A DNA stretch of 64,000 bases from UBA4416 sp020846025 (GTDB lineage: Bacteria; Bacteroidota; Bacteroidia; B-17B0; Aurantibacillaceae), in contig CAUJDD010000079.1 of NCBI GenBank assembly GCA_963169295.1, positions 53,113 to 117,112 on the forward strand. The letters are read 5' to 3'. The notes beneath the pieces were generated by a model, which saw only the letters and a program-made list of their open reading frames with translations, did no database searches and was not told the origin of the DNA. Each line of letters starts with the position of its first letter. Position 1 is the stretch's first letter. Of this stretch, positions 10,213 to 18,323 are shown piece by piece. The position numbers and the translations under genes were made by a program.

Positions 10213-10989
10213 TTAGTCACCATCTAATAAATTTCCTAAGCCACCTAAAATACTTCCTTCTTCTTTACGACTACCAGTGCCATAAGATAAAATTCTACCA
10301 GCTAATCGACTAATAGGTAAAGTTTGAATCCACACTTTTCCTGGCCCTCTTAACACTGCATAGAAAATTCCTTCGCCACCAAAAATCGTATTTTTAATTC
10401 CGCCTACAAATTGTATATCGTATTGCACGTTAGCTGTAAAAGCTACAATACAACCAGTATCTATTTTTAAAATTTCGCCAGCTTGTAAATCCTTTTCAAT
10501 TACATGACCTCCACTATGCACAAAGGCTAAACCATCGCCTTCTAACTTTTGCATAATAAAGCCCTCGCCACCAAATAAGCCTGTACCCAATTTCTTTTGA
10601 AACTCAATACCTACCGAAACGCCTTTGGCAGCACACAAAAAAGAATCTTTTTGGCAAATAATTTTATTACCTAATTGTTGCAAATTCATAGGAATAATTT
10701 TACCAGAGTAAGGCGCTGCAAAGGTTACTTGCCTTTTGCCTTGCCCCACATTGGTGTAAATGGTCATAAATAAATTTTCGCCAGTAAGTAAGCGTTTACC
10801 TGCTGTAAATAATTTATTCATAAACCCTTTATGATTGCCATCGCCAAACATGGTTTCCATTTGCACGCCATCAGTCATCATCATAAAACTGCCTGGCTCA
10901 GCAATCACCGATTCTTGAGGGTCTAACTCAATTTCTACGCACTGCATTTCCTCGCCATGCAATTTGTAATCTATTTCGTGATTATTCAT
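10213..10989 (-). CDS. AIM24/TIGR00266-family protein
   Basis: 258 residues. It is rich in glycine and beta strands (EPGSFMMMTDGV, LFGGEGFIMQKLEGDGLAFVHSGG, IFGGEGIFYAVLRGPGKVW), the hallmark of the AIM24/TIGR00266 family. The molecular function of the bacterial members is unknown. There is no signal peptide or membrane segment, so it is probably cytoplasmic. It precedes parE on the same strand with a 69-bp gap, and it borders the R-M system 1 region on its upstream side. Confidence 0.88.
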   Translation of the reverse strand: MNNHEIDYKLHGEEMQCVEIELDPQESVIAEPGSFMMMTDGVQMETMFGDGNHKGFMNKLFTAGKRLLTGENLFMTIYTNVGQGKRQVTFAAPYSGKIIPMNLQQLGNKIICQKDSFLCAAKGVSVGIEFQKKLGTGLFGGEGFIMQKLEGDGLAFVHSGGHVIEKDLQAGEILKIDTGCIVAFTANVQYDIQFVGGIKNTIFGGEGIFYAVLRGPGKVWIQTLPISRLAGRILSYGTGSRKEEGSILGGLGNLLDGD

Positions 10990-11301
10990 AGTTATTTATT
11001 ATTTAAAAAATAAAAACTCTAAAAAAGGCGAAAGCCTTTATAGATTTGATTTTTAACCCTCCAAATTTAGAAAAATTACACTTAACGTATGGCTATATTT
11101 ATTCACAATACAGTTGTTGTAAACTATTACTAAACCCTAGCAATAGCAAGTGTTTAGAGGAATAAAAATAATGTATTAACAATCTAACTCAAATTACTCA
11201 ATAGCAATTCTATTACAAGCTAAAACTAACTGATTATTGTTTTAAAAATTCTAATATATTTATAGTATTACGTCCTCCAAGTAAAATGTAGAAGTTACAT
11301 A
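10990..11301. other. Intergenic stretch between AIM24 gene and R-M system 1
   Basis: 312 bp, very AT-rich, with no convincing open frame on either strand. A weak possible stem (CTAAAC with GTTTAG, near 11130-11160) is the only structure seen. It must hold the AIM24 promoter and the end of the R-M 1 transcript. It may be the scar of the R-M insertion, but I see no direct repeats at the edges. Confidence 0.5.
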
Positions 11302-11925
11302 TCATCTGAGTAATTTTACTTTTTCTGTGGTAATTACTTGATTACTTTCAATCACTTTCACTGTGGGTGGGTCAGAGAACTCAAATGTTTTTAGTTCTTT
11401 AATTAAATCGTCAAATTCAGATGATGTGGCTACAATAACATTATCTAATCCAATAACATCACCACTCTTTATTTTTGCTTTTACACTTTTAGCTTCGTTT
11501 TCTTCGAGAGTTATTAAATAACTTAATGCTTTTCTGTGTACATATTTTAGAGCAATAGCTTCCAAATCTGCTTGTTTATAACGCTCACGTAGGCTCGTCT
11601 TCACGCTCCAGCAAATCGGTCCCCTTTCGCTTGTATAAAACATGAGGTCATAAATTACGTTAGGTACAAATGCTACTTTTGCACTCATATAAATTGGTAA
11701 AATGTTTTCACGAACGCAAAGCGTTGCTAAAATATATTCAAAAACTTTACCATTTAAGTTATTATTTCTATCTGAATGTTTAGAATAAACGCTCCAATAT
11801 TTTGCCACATATTCAGATGGTTTTTTATACTCAACTTTTAAGAAATTGGGAAATAGACTATCAAAAACTTGCTCTGCCTTATTATCCTTACCAATAGTAA
11901 TACTTAACTCATTTAATTTTCCCAT
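11302..11925 (-). CDS. Putative type II restriction endonuclease, partner of R-M 1 methyltransferase
   Basis: 207 residues, no signal peptide. I do not recognise the exact family. It is called a nuclease from context and a possible PD-(D/E)XK pattern: an acidic NGKVFEY helix (E63), YDLMFY (D93), then ICWSVKTS (K109), all on plausible strands and followed by a basic/polar helix. Its start overlaps the stop of the methyltransferase gene by one base (TAATG), a tight coupling usual for R-M pairs. If correct, it cuts unmethylated sites protected by the neighbour. The recognition site cannot be read from the sequence. It is unrelated to the nuclease of R-M 2. Confidence 0.65.
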   Translation of the reverse strand: MGKLNELSITIGKDNKAEQVFDSLFPNFLKVEYKKPSEYVAKYWSVYSKHSDRNNNLNGKVFEYILATLCVRENILPIYMSAKVAFVPNVIYDLMFYTSERGPICWSVKTSLRERYKQADLEAIALKYVHRKALSYLITLEENEAKSVKAKIKSGDVIGLDNVIVATSSEFDDLIKELKTFEFSDPPTVKVIESNQVITTEKVKLLR

Positions 11926-13193
11926 TATTCAATCATATCTAATAATTTTATTATTTCTTTAGCTGTTGCTTGAATTGCAGGAACAGCAACAGAGTTTCCA
12001 AATTGTTTATATGCAGAGGCGTCTGCAACTGGTATGATAAAATTATCTGGAAACCCTTGCAATCTTGCCCACTCTCTTGGCGTCATTTTTCGAATTCCTT
12101 CTTTATTAACTTCACCTTTAATATGAGTGGTGGGTGTAAAATCTTTGAGGCGATGATCATAAACTAAATTTCGCTCTCTCCCCATTCCGCCAACTACAAT
12201 TGCGTTTGCAATGCCTTTATCTGAAATTACCTCATATCCAAAACCGTTTCCTTTACTTTCATGTCTAGCCTTATGATTATGTAAAGTTTGTAAATATTGA
12301 GTAGAAAGAAAATATTTTGTTGCAGGAACCTTTTTTTCTTTAACATCAGCAAACTTTACTTTAATATTTGTTGATTTTGGATATTCAAAAGTTGTTATAC
12401 CAATATCTTTTCTAAATCCAACTATAAAAATCCTTTCTCTATTTTGTGGTACTCCGAAATCTTTTGCATTAACAATTCGAGGTTCAGGAACGAAATACCC
12501 TAAATCATTGCGTAAAACATTTAAAATTGTTTCGAGTGTCTTACCTTTATCATGATTACGTAACCCCTTTACATTCTCAAGAAAAAATGCTTTGGGTTGT
12601 TTGCGCTTTATAATTTCAGCCACATCAAAAAATAAAGTTCCTCGGGTATCTTCAAAACCACCTCTTCTTCCAGCAATTGAAAATGCTTGGCAAGGAAATC
12701 CAGCACATAAAATATCAAAACCGTTAGGTATATAAGATTTTGTTTTTTCATTTGTAATATCGCCAAAAGGTGTTTCTCCAAAATTCGCTTTATAAGTTCG
12801 TTTTGCTTCTCTGTCCCACTCGCTGGTAAATACACATTTTCCTCCTAAATTTTGCATTGCTAAGCGAAACCCCCCAATCCCTGCAAATAAATCTATAAAA
12901 CTAAACTTATGTTTTTTTACAGGCGGAAAAGGAACTTGAAAAGTATCAAATATTCCGTATTGCAAAGCTTCCTCGGCAGCCCTCAATGTAACGGCCTCAT
13001 CAGGGAATTTATATTCCAGAATTTCTTTTGTAAGCTTAACGGCTTCTTTTTTATAAAATTTAGAAACTCCATTTGTGTTATTATGTAGATAATGAGTAAA
13101 TGCTGCCTCGTTAAAATTTTCAGGCTCCTCTATACGCTTCCTAAACAACTTATCATTTAACGTATCTAGTGATATTTTCTCTTTTACTTTCAT
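11925..13193 (-). CDS. DNA (cytosine-5-)-methyltransferase of R-M system 1
   Basis: 422 residues. An N-terminal extension (about residues 1-95, with NNTNGVSKFYKKEAV) precedes the C5-methyltransferase fold: SAM-binding FIDLFAGIGG (about 99-108), catalytic PCQ in AGFPCQAFSIAG (about 167-169), ENV in FFLENVKG, and QNRERIF. The C-terminal motif QFGNSVAVPAIQA is intact, so the enzyme should be active. Its recognition site is unknown. The gene is followed by the putative nuclease with a 1-base overlap. The N-terminal extension and motif I region are closely similar to the methyltransferase at 62029-63249, so the two are paralogues. No separate controller gene is visible upstream. Confidence 0.95.
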   Translation of the reverse strand: MKVKEKISLDTLNDKLFRKRIEEPENFNEAAFTHYLHNNTNGVSKFYKKEAVKLTKEILEYKFPDEAVTLRAAEEALQYGIFDTFQVPFPPVKKHKFSFIDLFAGIGGFRLAMQNLGGKCVFTSEWDREAKRTYKANFGETPFGDITNEKTKSYIPNGFDILCAGFPCQAFSIAGRRGGFEDTRGTLFFDVAEIIKRKQPKAFFLENVKGLRNHDKGKTLETILNVLRNDLGYFVPEPRIVNAKDFGVPQNRERIFIVGFRKDIGITTFEYPKSTNIKVKFADVKEKKVPATKYFLSTQYLQTLHNHKARHESKGNGFGYEVISDKGIANAIVVGGMGRERNLVYDHRLKDFTPTTHIKGEVNKEGIRKMTPREWARLQGFPDNFIIPVADASAYKQFGNSVAVPAIQATAKEIIKLLDMIE

Positions 13194-13559
13194 TCTTACG
13201 ACTATATTCTTTACTCAATTACTAAAATGCAACTTAATAAACATTTTGCTATTCTAATCTCTTCGAAGATATAAAGAGATTATTAACTCTACAAAAAAAC
13301 TTAGGTCTTTATTTATGCACAAATCTCAGTAAATCGCCACTTATTTAAAATCAATATTGCCAATTATTTCGGTTGTATCAAATGGTTTAAACCAATCGGC
13401 ACCCACTTTGTTTTTTAGTTCTTCTTCTCTTATGTTTTTATACTTCATTTTTAAAAGTAATGATACTGTTCTTAAAAAAATATACTTGCAATTTACAGTG
13501 TAGCGATGTTTTTTACTAGTATAAAAGTGGTAATTATTAACAATAAAATTAAAAAAAAA
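13194..13559. other. Intergenic stretch upstream of R-M system 1
   Basis: 366 bp. It holds the 35-codon R-M-like remnant and the likely promoter of the methyltransferase. A small interrupted repeat (CTCTT ... AAAGAG, 13259-13278) sits about 65 bp upstream of the methyltransferase start and might be an operator, but this is only a guess. Nothing else is seen. Confidence 0.4.
13341..13448 (-). pseudogene. Short N-terminal remnant resembling a type IIG R-M enzyme
   Basis: A 35-codon frame beginning ATG at 13448 and ending TAA at 13341. Its peptide (IREEELKNKVGADWFKPFD, then TTEIIGNIDFK) resembles from memory the opening segment of large fused restriction-methylation enzymes. No continuation was found after the stop. 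It lies directly upstream of R-M 1. I read it as a gene stub left by deletion; it could instead be a chance small ORF. Confidence 0.35.
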
Positions 13560-14087
13560 CTAGAACTTCAAAAAGCCATCTACTTGAAGGCTAATTACAC
13601 GTTGAGTTTCTGCATCGTTTATTAATCCATTAACATCCATTAAAGTATCTACTTTGCTAATGGGTAATTTGTTATGATATACATTTATTTTTAAGTAATT
13701 TAAAATATTGGTTAAATGTTCCATGCCTCTTAAATTTCCAGCTCTACCTGTTGAAACACCCACCAAACAAGCTTTTTTATCCCACCAAGTTTTTGGAGGA
13801 ATGGCATCTAAAAATACTTTTAAAATACCTGCAAAACTGCCGTTGTACTCGGGCAACACAAAAATAAATTTTTGCTGAGGTTCAATGTGTAAATCTATTA
13901 ATTTTTGAAAATCAACCGAACGTTTACCAAACAAATCACTATGTAAAAAAGACTCTGGAAGATTTTTTAAACTCAATAAATCAACCTTTATTCCTTTGTT
14001 GGTTAATTCAGAAATATAGTATTTTGCTACTTTTTCGGTATTGCTATCGGGCCTATGGGTGGCAGATATAACTGTAATTGAGTGCAT
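13560..14087 (-). CDS. NADPH-dependent FMN reductase family protein
   Basis: 175 residues, flavodoxin-like fold. It has the N-terminal FMN phosphate-binding strand-loop (ISATHRPDSNTEKVAKYY), FVLPEYNGSFAGILKVFLDAI (the PEYN motif of this family) and GVSTGRAGNLRGMEHL. It should be a cytoplasmic, FMN-binding NAD(P)H oxidoreductase of the azoreductase/quinone reductase type; the substrate is unknown. It stands alone on the minus strand, divergent from the metallo-hydrolase gene at 14207. Confidence 0.9.
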   Translation of the reverse strand: MHSITVISATHRPDSNTEKVAKYYISELTNKGIKVDLLSLKNLPESFLHSDLFGKRSVDFQKLIDLHIEPQQKFIFVLPEYNGSFAGILKVFLDAIPPKTWWDKKACLVGVSTGRAGNLRGMEHLTNILNYLKINVYHNKLPISKVDTLMDVNGLINDAETQRVISLQVDGFLKF

Positions 14088-14206
14088 TATATTATTAACA
14101 TTTTAGCAAAGTTATGAATTTTACTGTTAAAAACTAAAATCTAAAAAACACTAAGAATACCTTAAATTTACTGGATTAGATTATTAACGTTATTAGGGAC
14201 TTTGTT

Positions 14207-14887
14207 ATGAAAATTACGTATTATGGTCATTCTTGTTTTGGTGTTGAAATAAATGGTAAACAGGTTTTATTTGATCCATTTATCTCGCCCAACGAACTGG
14301 CTTCGCATATTGATAAAGATACAATTAAGGCTGATTATATTTTAATCTCGCATGGACACGAAGATCATATTGCCGATGCCGTATCAATAGCCAAACGTAC
14401 TAATGCCACAGTGGTATGTAATTTCGAAATTTATGTTTGGTTACAAAAACAAGGCGTTCAAAACATTCACCCAATGAATACTGGTGGCAAAAAGCAATTT
14501 GATTTTGGCTCGGTTAAATGCGTTATGGCTGTACACAGTAGTAGCTTACCAGATGGAAGCTATGGCGGAAATCCTATGGGATTTGTAATTGAAAGCAATG
14601 ATAAAAACTTTTATTACGCTGGCGATACGGCACTAACGTATGACATGAAACTAATAGGCGACTACCGTCATATTGATTTTGCTTTTTTACCCATTGGCGA
14701 TAATTTTACAATGAGTGTAGATAATGCTATTATTGCTTGCGATTTCATTAAGTGCAATGATATAATAGGTATGCACTACGATACATTTGGATACATAAAA
14801 ATAAATAAACCCGAAGCTATTGAGAAATTTGCAAATCAAGGAAAACAATTAACCTTAATAGAAATAGGAAGCACCATCACTAAATAA
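14207..14887 (+). CDS. UPF0173 metal-dependent hydrolase (metallo-beta-lactamase fold)
   Basis: 226 residues, the usual UPF0173 length. The metal-binding motif HGHEDH is in ILISHGHEDHIADA (about residues 49-54). Other family landmarks are YYGHSCFGVE at the N-terminus, YYAGDTALTYDM (metal-bridging Asp) and GMHYDTFGYI (last His). No signal peptide, so cytoplasmic. The substrate is unknown for the family. It precedes parA by 37 bp and may be co-transcribed with it. Confidence 0.93.
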   Translation: MKITYYGHSCFGVEINGKQVLFDPFISPNELASHIDKDTIKADYILISHGHEDHIADAVSIAKRTNATVVCNFEIYVWLQKQGVQNIHPMNTGGKKQFDFGSVKCVMAVHSSSLPDGSYGGNPMGFVIESNDKNFYYAGDTALTYDMKLIGDYRHIDFAFLPIGDNFTMSVDNAIIACDFIKCNDIIGMHYDTFGYIKINKPEAIEKFANQGKQLTLIEIGSTITK

Positions 14888-14924
14888 AATTTTAACACAA
14901 TACTCTTAAATAAAAAAATTAAAC

Positions 14925-15758
14925 ATGGGAAAAATAATTGCAATAGCTAATCAAAAAGGAGGAGTAGGAAAAACTACCACAGCTATCAACTTAGCAGCAT
15001 CATTAGCTGTATTAGAGTATAAAACATTATTAGTAGATGCCGACCCTCAGGCAAATGCCACCTCTGGTGTTGGCGTTAATTCTCAAGAGGTTTCTCAAGG
15101 CTTATACGAATGTATTGTAAAAGACATTCATCCTAAAGATGTAATTAAAGAAACGGATACGCCTAACTTATACTTACTACCCACAACACCCGATTTAGTA
15201 GCACTTGAACTTGAAATTGTGGATTTGCCAAACAGAAATCACATGATGAAAGAGGCACTTGATAAGGTAAAAAATGATTATGATTTTATAATTATAGATT
15301 GTTGTCCGTCGTTAGGCCTTACTGTTATTAACTCATTAGCGGCAGCAGATAGCGTTATCATTACCCTACAAAGTGAATACTTTGCTTTAGAAGGTATGGG
15401 TAAATTACTACAAACCATAAAATTGATACAAGAAAATATTAATACCAATTTAGATATTGAAGGCGTACTTTTAACCATGTACGACCCTCGTTTAAAATTA
15501 GCCAACATGGTCGTGGAAGAAGTAAAGATGCATTTCCAAAATATGATGTTTAATACCATTATACAACGAAACACTAAACTTGCCGAAGCACCAAGTCATG
15601 GAAAAACCATTATTATGCACGATGCCGTTGGAAAAGGTTCACTCAATTATTTAAACTTAGCTCGCGAAATTTTACAAAGAAACGGACTAACAAAAATGAC
15701 CGAAGAAGAACGTAATATTAATCCAATGGAATTTGAATCAGAATTTAACGAAGAATAA
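14925..15758 (+). CDS. parA: Chromosome partitioning ATPase ParA/Soj
   Basis: 277 residues. It has a deviant Walker A (NQKGGVGKTTTAINLA, residues about 8-23), Walker A' (LLVDADPQANAT) and Walker B (DFIIIDCCPSLG). ParA binds the nucleoid in an ATP-dependent way and moves ParB-parS complexes apart. It is followed by parB 14 bp downstream. No perfect parS-like palindrome was noticed in the neighbourhood by eye. Confidence 0.96.
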   Translation: MGKIIAIANQKGGVGKTTTAINLAASLAVLEYKTLLVDADPQANATSGVGVNSQEVSQGLYECIVKDIHPKDVIKETDTPNLYLLPTTPDLVALELEIVDLPNRNHMMKEALDKVKNDYDFIIIDCCPSLGLTVINSLAAADSVIITLQSEYFALEGMGKLLQTIKLIQENINTNLDIEGVLLTMYDPRLKLANMVVEEVKMHFQNMMFNTIIQRNTKLAEAPSHGKTIIMHDAVGKGSLNYLNLAREILQRNGLTKMTEEERNINPMEFESEFNEE

Positions 15759-15772
15759 ATACAGAAGAAAAG

Positions 15773-16669
15773 ATGAGTAGCAGTAAAAAACCAGCATTAG
15801 GAAGAGGATTAAGCGCTTTATTACAAAATGCCAAAACAGATATTACCACAAAACAATCTGGAGAAGGAACTCCAGTTGTTGGTTCGATAGCTGTTATAAA
15901 AATAAAAGATATTGAGGCAAATCCATTTCAGCCACGTACTAATTTTGAAGAAATTGCTTTACAAGAATTAGCCGATTCTATTAAATTACATGGCATTATC
16001 CAGCCAATTACCGTTCGTAAATTAGGATATGATAAATACCAACTCATTTCGGGTGAGCGACGTTTTAGAGCATCACAATTAGCAGAACTAACGGAAATTC
16101 CAGCATACATAAGAGTAGCAAACGACCAAGCAATGCTGGAAATGGGTTTAATTGAAAACATTCAACGCGAAGACTTAGATCCTATGGAAATTGCCTTAAG
16201 CTACAAACGATTGATAGATGAATGTAATTTAACTCAAGAACAATTAGGAGAAAAAGTAAGTAAACAACGTAGTACAGTTACTAATTTTTTACGTTTACTG
16301 AAATTACCCGTAGTTATTCAAAAATCATTGCGCGACAAAGAAATATCGATGGGACACGCTCGTGCACTATTAAGTATTGAAAATGAAGATAAGCAATTAG
16401 CTATTTTTGCAATGGCTGTTGAAAATGATTTATCAGTTAGACAGATTGAAGAATTAGCTCGAGGCGAAAAGATGCAGTTTAAACCTAAAGTAAGTCGTGT
16501 AGAAAAACCACTCACTATTGAAGACAAACAAATTGCCAAAAAATTAGAGAAACTATTTAATAAGTCTTATAAATTTAAACGTAATGCTAAAGGCGTTGGT
16601 TCGGTAACACTTAATTTTAGTAACGATACCGAGCTTCAACATATTTTATCTTTTTTTGACATAAATTAA
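15773..16669 (+). CDS. parB: Chromosome partitioning protein ParB
   Basis: 298 residues. The N-terminus (KPALGRGLSALL) is typical of chromosomal ParB. The ParB/Srx CTPase domain carries NPFQPRTNF and the arginine patch ISGERRFRA; next come MGLIENIQREDLDPMEIA and a helix-turn-helix (TQEQLGEKVSKQRSTVTNFLRLL), then a C-terminal dimerisation region. It binds parS and spreads as a CTP-dependent clamp. It lies in the conserved parA-parB-DUF5683-dapB order. Confidence 0.96.
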   Translation: MSSSKKPALGRGLSALLQNAKTDITTKQSGEGTPVVGSIAVIKIKDIEANPFQPRTNFEEIALQELADSIKLHGIIQPITVRKLGYDKYQLISGERRFRASQLAELTEIPAYIRVANDQAMLEMGLIENIQREDLDPMEIALSYKRLIDECNLTQEQLGEKVSKQRSTVTNFLRLLKLPVVIQKSLRDKEISMGHARALLSIENEDKQLAIFAMAVENDLSVRQIEELARGEKMQFKPKVSRVEKPLTIEDKQIAKKLEKLFNKSYKFKRNAKGVGSVTLNFSNDTELQHILSFFDIN

Positions 16670-16687
16670 CCACACTGTATTGGCTTA

Positions 16688-17299
16688 ATGAATAGTATGC
16701 TTACTATTTTTGATGAGGTGAAAAAAAATATTTACATATTACTATTGTTCTTTTTCGCCTCATCATTTTGTGTTGCTCAACAATCCGACTCACTTCGTTT
16801 GTCGTATCAACACGATTCTATTCAAAAAAAACGAGCTGTAAAAAAAGCTATTTATTCCACTGCCCGAAAAGCCACTATTATGAGTGCTTGCCTACCAGGC
16901 TTAGGGCAAATTTATAATAAGAAATATTGGAAAGCACCTGTTATTTACGTTGCATTAGGCGGCTTGGCGTATTGGGGAATAAGTAATCACACTAAATATA
17001 AATACTATAGTAACAACTTACGAGCTATTTATGATGATGATCCTAATACAAACAATAATACATTATATTCGAGCGATCAACTTATAACGCAAAAAAAATA
17101 TTATGAAAAATATCGTAATATGGCCATACTCGCAGGTGCACTTGTTTATGCCCTTAATATCATAGATGCCAATGTTGATGCTCATTTAAAAACATTTGAC
17201 GTAAGTGATGATTTAAGTCTTCAATTAAAGCCTTATTATCATCTTAATTATAATCACAATTGGCAAACTGGCGTTTCTATAAAACTAACGTTTAAATAA
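16688..17299 (+). CDS. DUF5683 family membrane/exported protein
   Basis: 203 residues. An N-terminal hydrophobic segment (IYILLLFFFASSFCVA) acts as signal peptide or anchor. The family-typical stretch SACLPGLGQIYNKKYWKAPVIYVALGG (positions about 75-101, with key GLGQIYNKKYWK) follows, with a second hydrophobic segment near residues 95-110 and a third near 145-160. The function is unknown. It sits between parB and dapB, where this family is routinely found in Bacteroidota. A second in-frame ATG 9 bp downstream is an alternative start. Confidence 0.85.
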   Translation: MNSMLTIFDEVKKNIYILLLFFFASSFCVAQQSDSLRLSYQHDSIQKKRAVKKAIYSTARKATIMSACLPGLGQIYNKKYWKAPVIYVALGGLAYWGISNHTKYKYYSNNLRAIYDDDPNTNNNTLYSSDQLITQKKYYEKYRNMAILAGALVYALNIIDANVDAHLKTFDVSDDLSLQLKPYYHLNYNHNWQTGVSIKLTFK

Positions 17300-17320
17300 A
17301 TAAACATAACTCTTATAAAT

Positions 17321-18028
17321 ATGAAAATAGCATTACTAGGATACGGTAAAATGGGAAAAGAAATTGAAGCCATTGCCATTCAAAGAGGTCATCAAATTGT
17401 ATTAAAAGTAACCGATGAAAACGCTTCAACTATTACCGACCAAGATCTATTACAAGCCGATGTTGCTATTGAATTTAGTACGCCACATACTGTAATTGAA
17501 AATATTAAACGATGTGTAAAATTAAAACTACCAGTTGTGGTTGGCACTACAGGTTGGTATGATGAATTTAACGAAATTGAGCGCTTGTGTTTAGAAAATA
17601 AATCCGCTTTATTTCATGCCACCAATTTTAGTCTTGGTGTTAATTTATTTTTTAAAGTAAACTCTTACTTAGCCGAATTAATGAATAAATACTCTCATTA
17701 CGAGGTGGAAATGGAAGAAATTCATCACATTCATAAATTAGATAAGCCAAGCGGGACAGCCATTTCGTTAGCTAATCAAATTATTGATAAGATAGATAGA
17801 AAAAATAATTGGAGCATTAGCAATAAAGAAACCGATACTGTTTTTATAAAAGATGTAAGAGAAGGAGAAGTGCCAGGTACACATATCGTTAAATATTTTT
17901 CCCCTATTGATGATATTGAAATTATGCACAAAGCGCATAACCGAAAAGGATTTGCCATGGGAGCCGTCATTGCTGCGGAGTTCTTAAAAAACAAGCACGG
18001 AGTTTATTCTATGAAAGATTTAATTTAA
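17321..18028 (+). CDS. dapB: 4-hydroxy-tetrahydrodipicolinate reductase
   Basis: 235 residues, the shorter Bacteroidota form. It has a Rossmann NAD(P)-binding motif (LLGYGKMGKEIE), VVVGTTGWYDE, the substrate-binding motif EIHHIHKLDKPSGTA (catalytic His and Lys) and IEIMHKAHNRKGFAMGA. It acts in lysine and diaminopimelate biosynthesis in the cytoplasm. It is the last gene of the parA-parB-DUF5683-dapB run; downstream is a palindromic repeat element rather than the lepB gene that I expect in many relatives. Confidence 0.96.
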   Translation: MKIALLGYGKMGKEIEAIAIQRGHQIVLKVTDENASTITDQDLLQADVAIEFSTPHTVIENIKRCVKLKLPVVVGTTGWYDEFNEIERLCLENKSALFHATNFSLGVNLFFKVNSYLAELMNKYSHYEVEMEEIHHIHKLDKPSGTAISLANQIIDKIDRKNNWSISNKETDTVFIKDVREGEVPGTHIVKYFSPIDDIEIMHKAHNRKGFAMGAVIAAEFLKNKHGVYSMKDLI

Positions 18029-18060
18029 TTAAAATCATCCTGCGATATAAATTGCATTTT

Positions 18061-18230
18061 AACCCAGATTGTGCATTAGAAATTAGTAATGAGAGTTAAA
18101 AGCCCAATAAAATATGAACTTTTGCGAATGAAGCGTAGCCACTGCTACGGTGATTGAGAAAAAGTTGCGAAGCTTCATATTTTGCAGGGATTTTAGCTCG
18201 TAATAGAATTGCTAATGCATAATCTGGGTT
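18061..18230. repeat. 170-bp palindromic (MITE/REP-like) element
   Basis: The ends are an inverted repeat: AACCCAGATTGTGCATTAG on the left and CTAATGCATAATCTGGGTT on the right, with one mismatch. The arms stay complementary with mismatches for roughly 60 bp each (for example AAAATATGAA on the left against TTCATATTTT on the right). The centre has a perfect hairpin, CGTAGC-CACT-GCTACG. The element could fold into one long cruciform or RNA hairpin. No gene lies inside. It fits a small non-autonomous element or a strong transcription stop after dapB. Confidence 0.8.
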
Positions 18231-18233
18231 TAA

Positions 18234-18251
18234 TAGGATAAAATTATCCTA
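18234..18251. terminator. Compact hairpin after the palindromic element
   Basis: A stem AGGATAA/TTATCCT with a very short loop is followed by ATTTTC. It may act as a transcription terminator between dapB and the lipoprotein gene. The loop is only two bases, so the real stem is probably one or two pairs shorter. Confidence 0.4.
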
Positions 18252-18297
18252 TTTTCAAAAATAAAAACTAAACCCTTATAAATTTCAAACAATTTAT

Positions 18298-18305
18298 TAT
18301 ATTTG
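18298..18305 (+). promoter_or_regulatory. Putative -7 promoter element for the lipoprotein gene
   Basis: TATATTTG matches the Bacteroidota -7 consensus TAnnTTTG and lies 18 bp before the ATG at 18324. No clear -33 TTG box is seen at the usual distance. Confidence 0.4.
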
Positions 18306-18323
18306 ATATAATATATTAAAACA

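Noticed and set aside
12608..12835. A 75-codon frame inside R-M 1 methyltransferase on the same strand
   Set aside because: It lies in another frame over the catalytic region of an intact gene; a shadow.
14925..16669. A parS site near parAB
   Set aside because: No clear 16-bp parS-like palindrome was found by eye in or around these genes.
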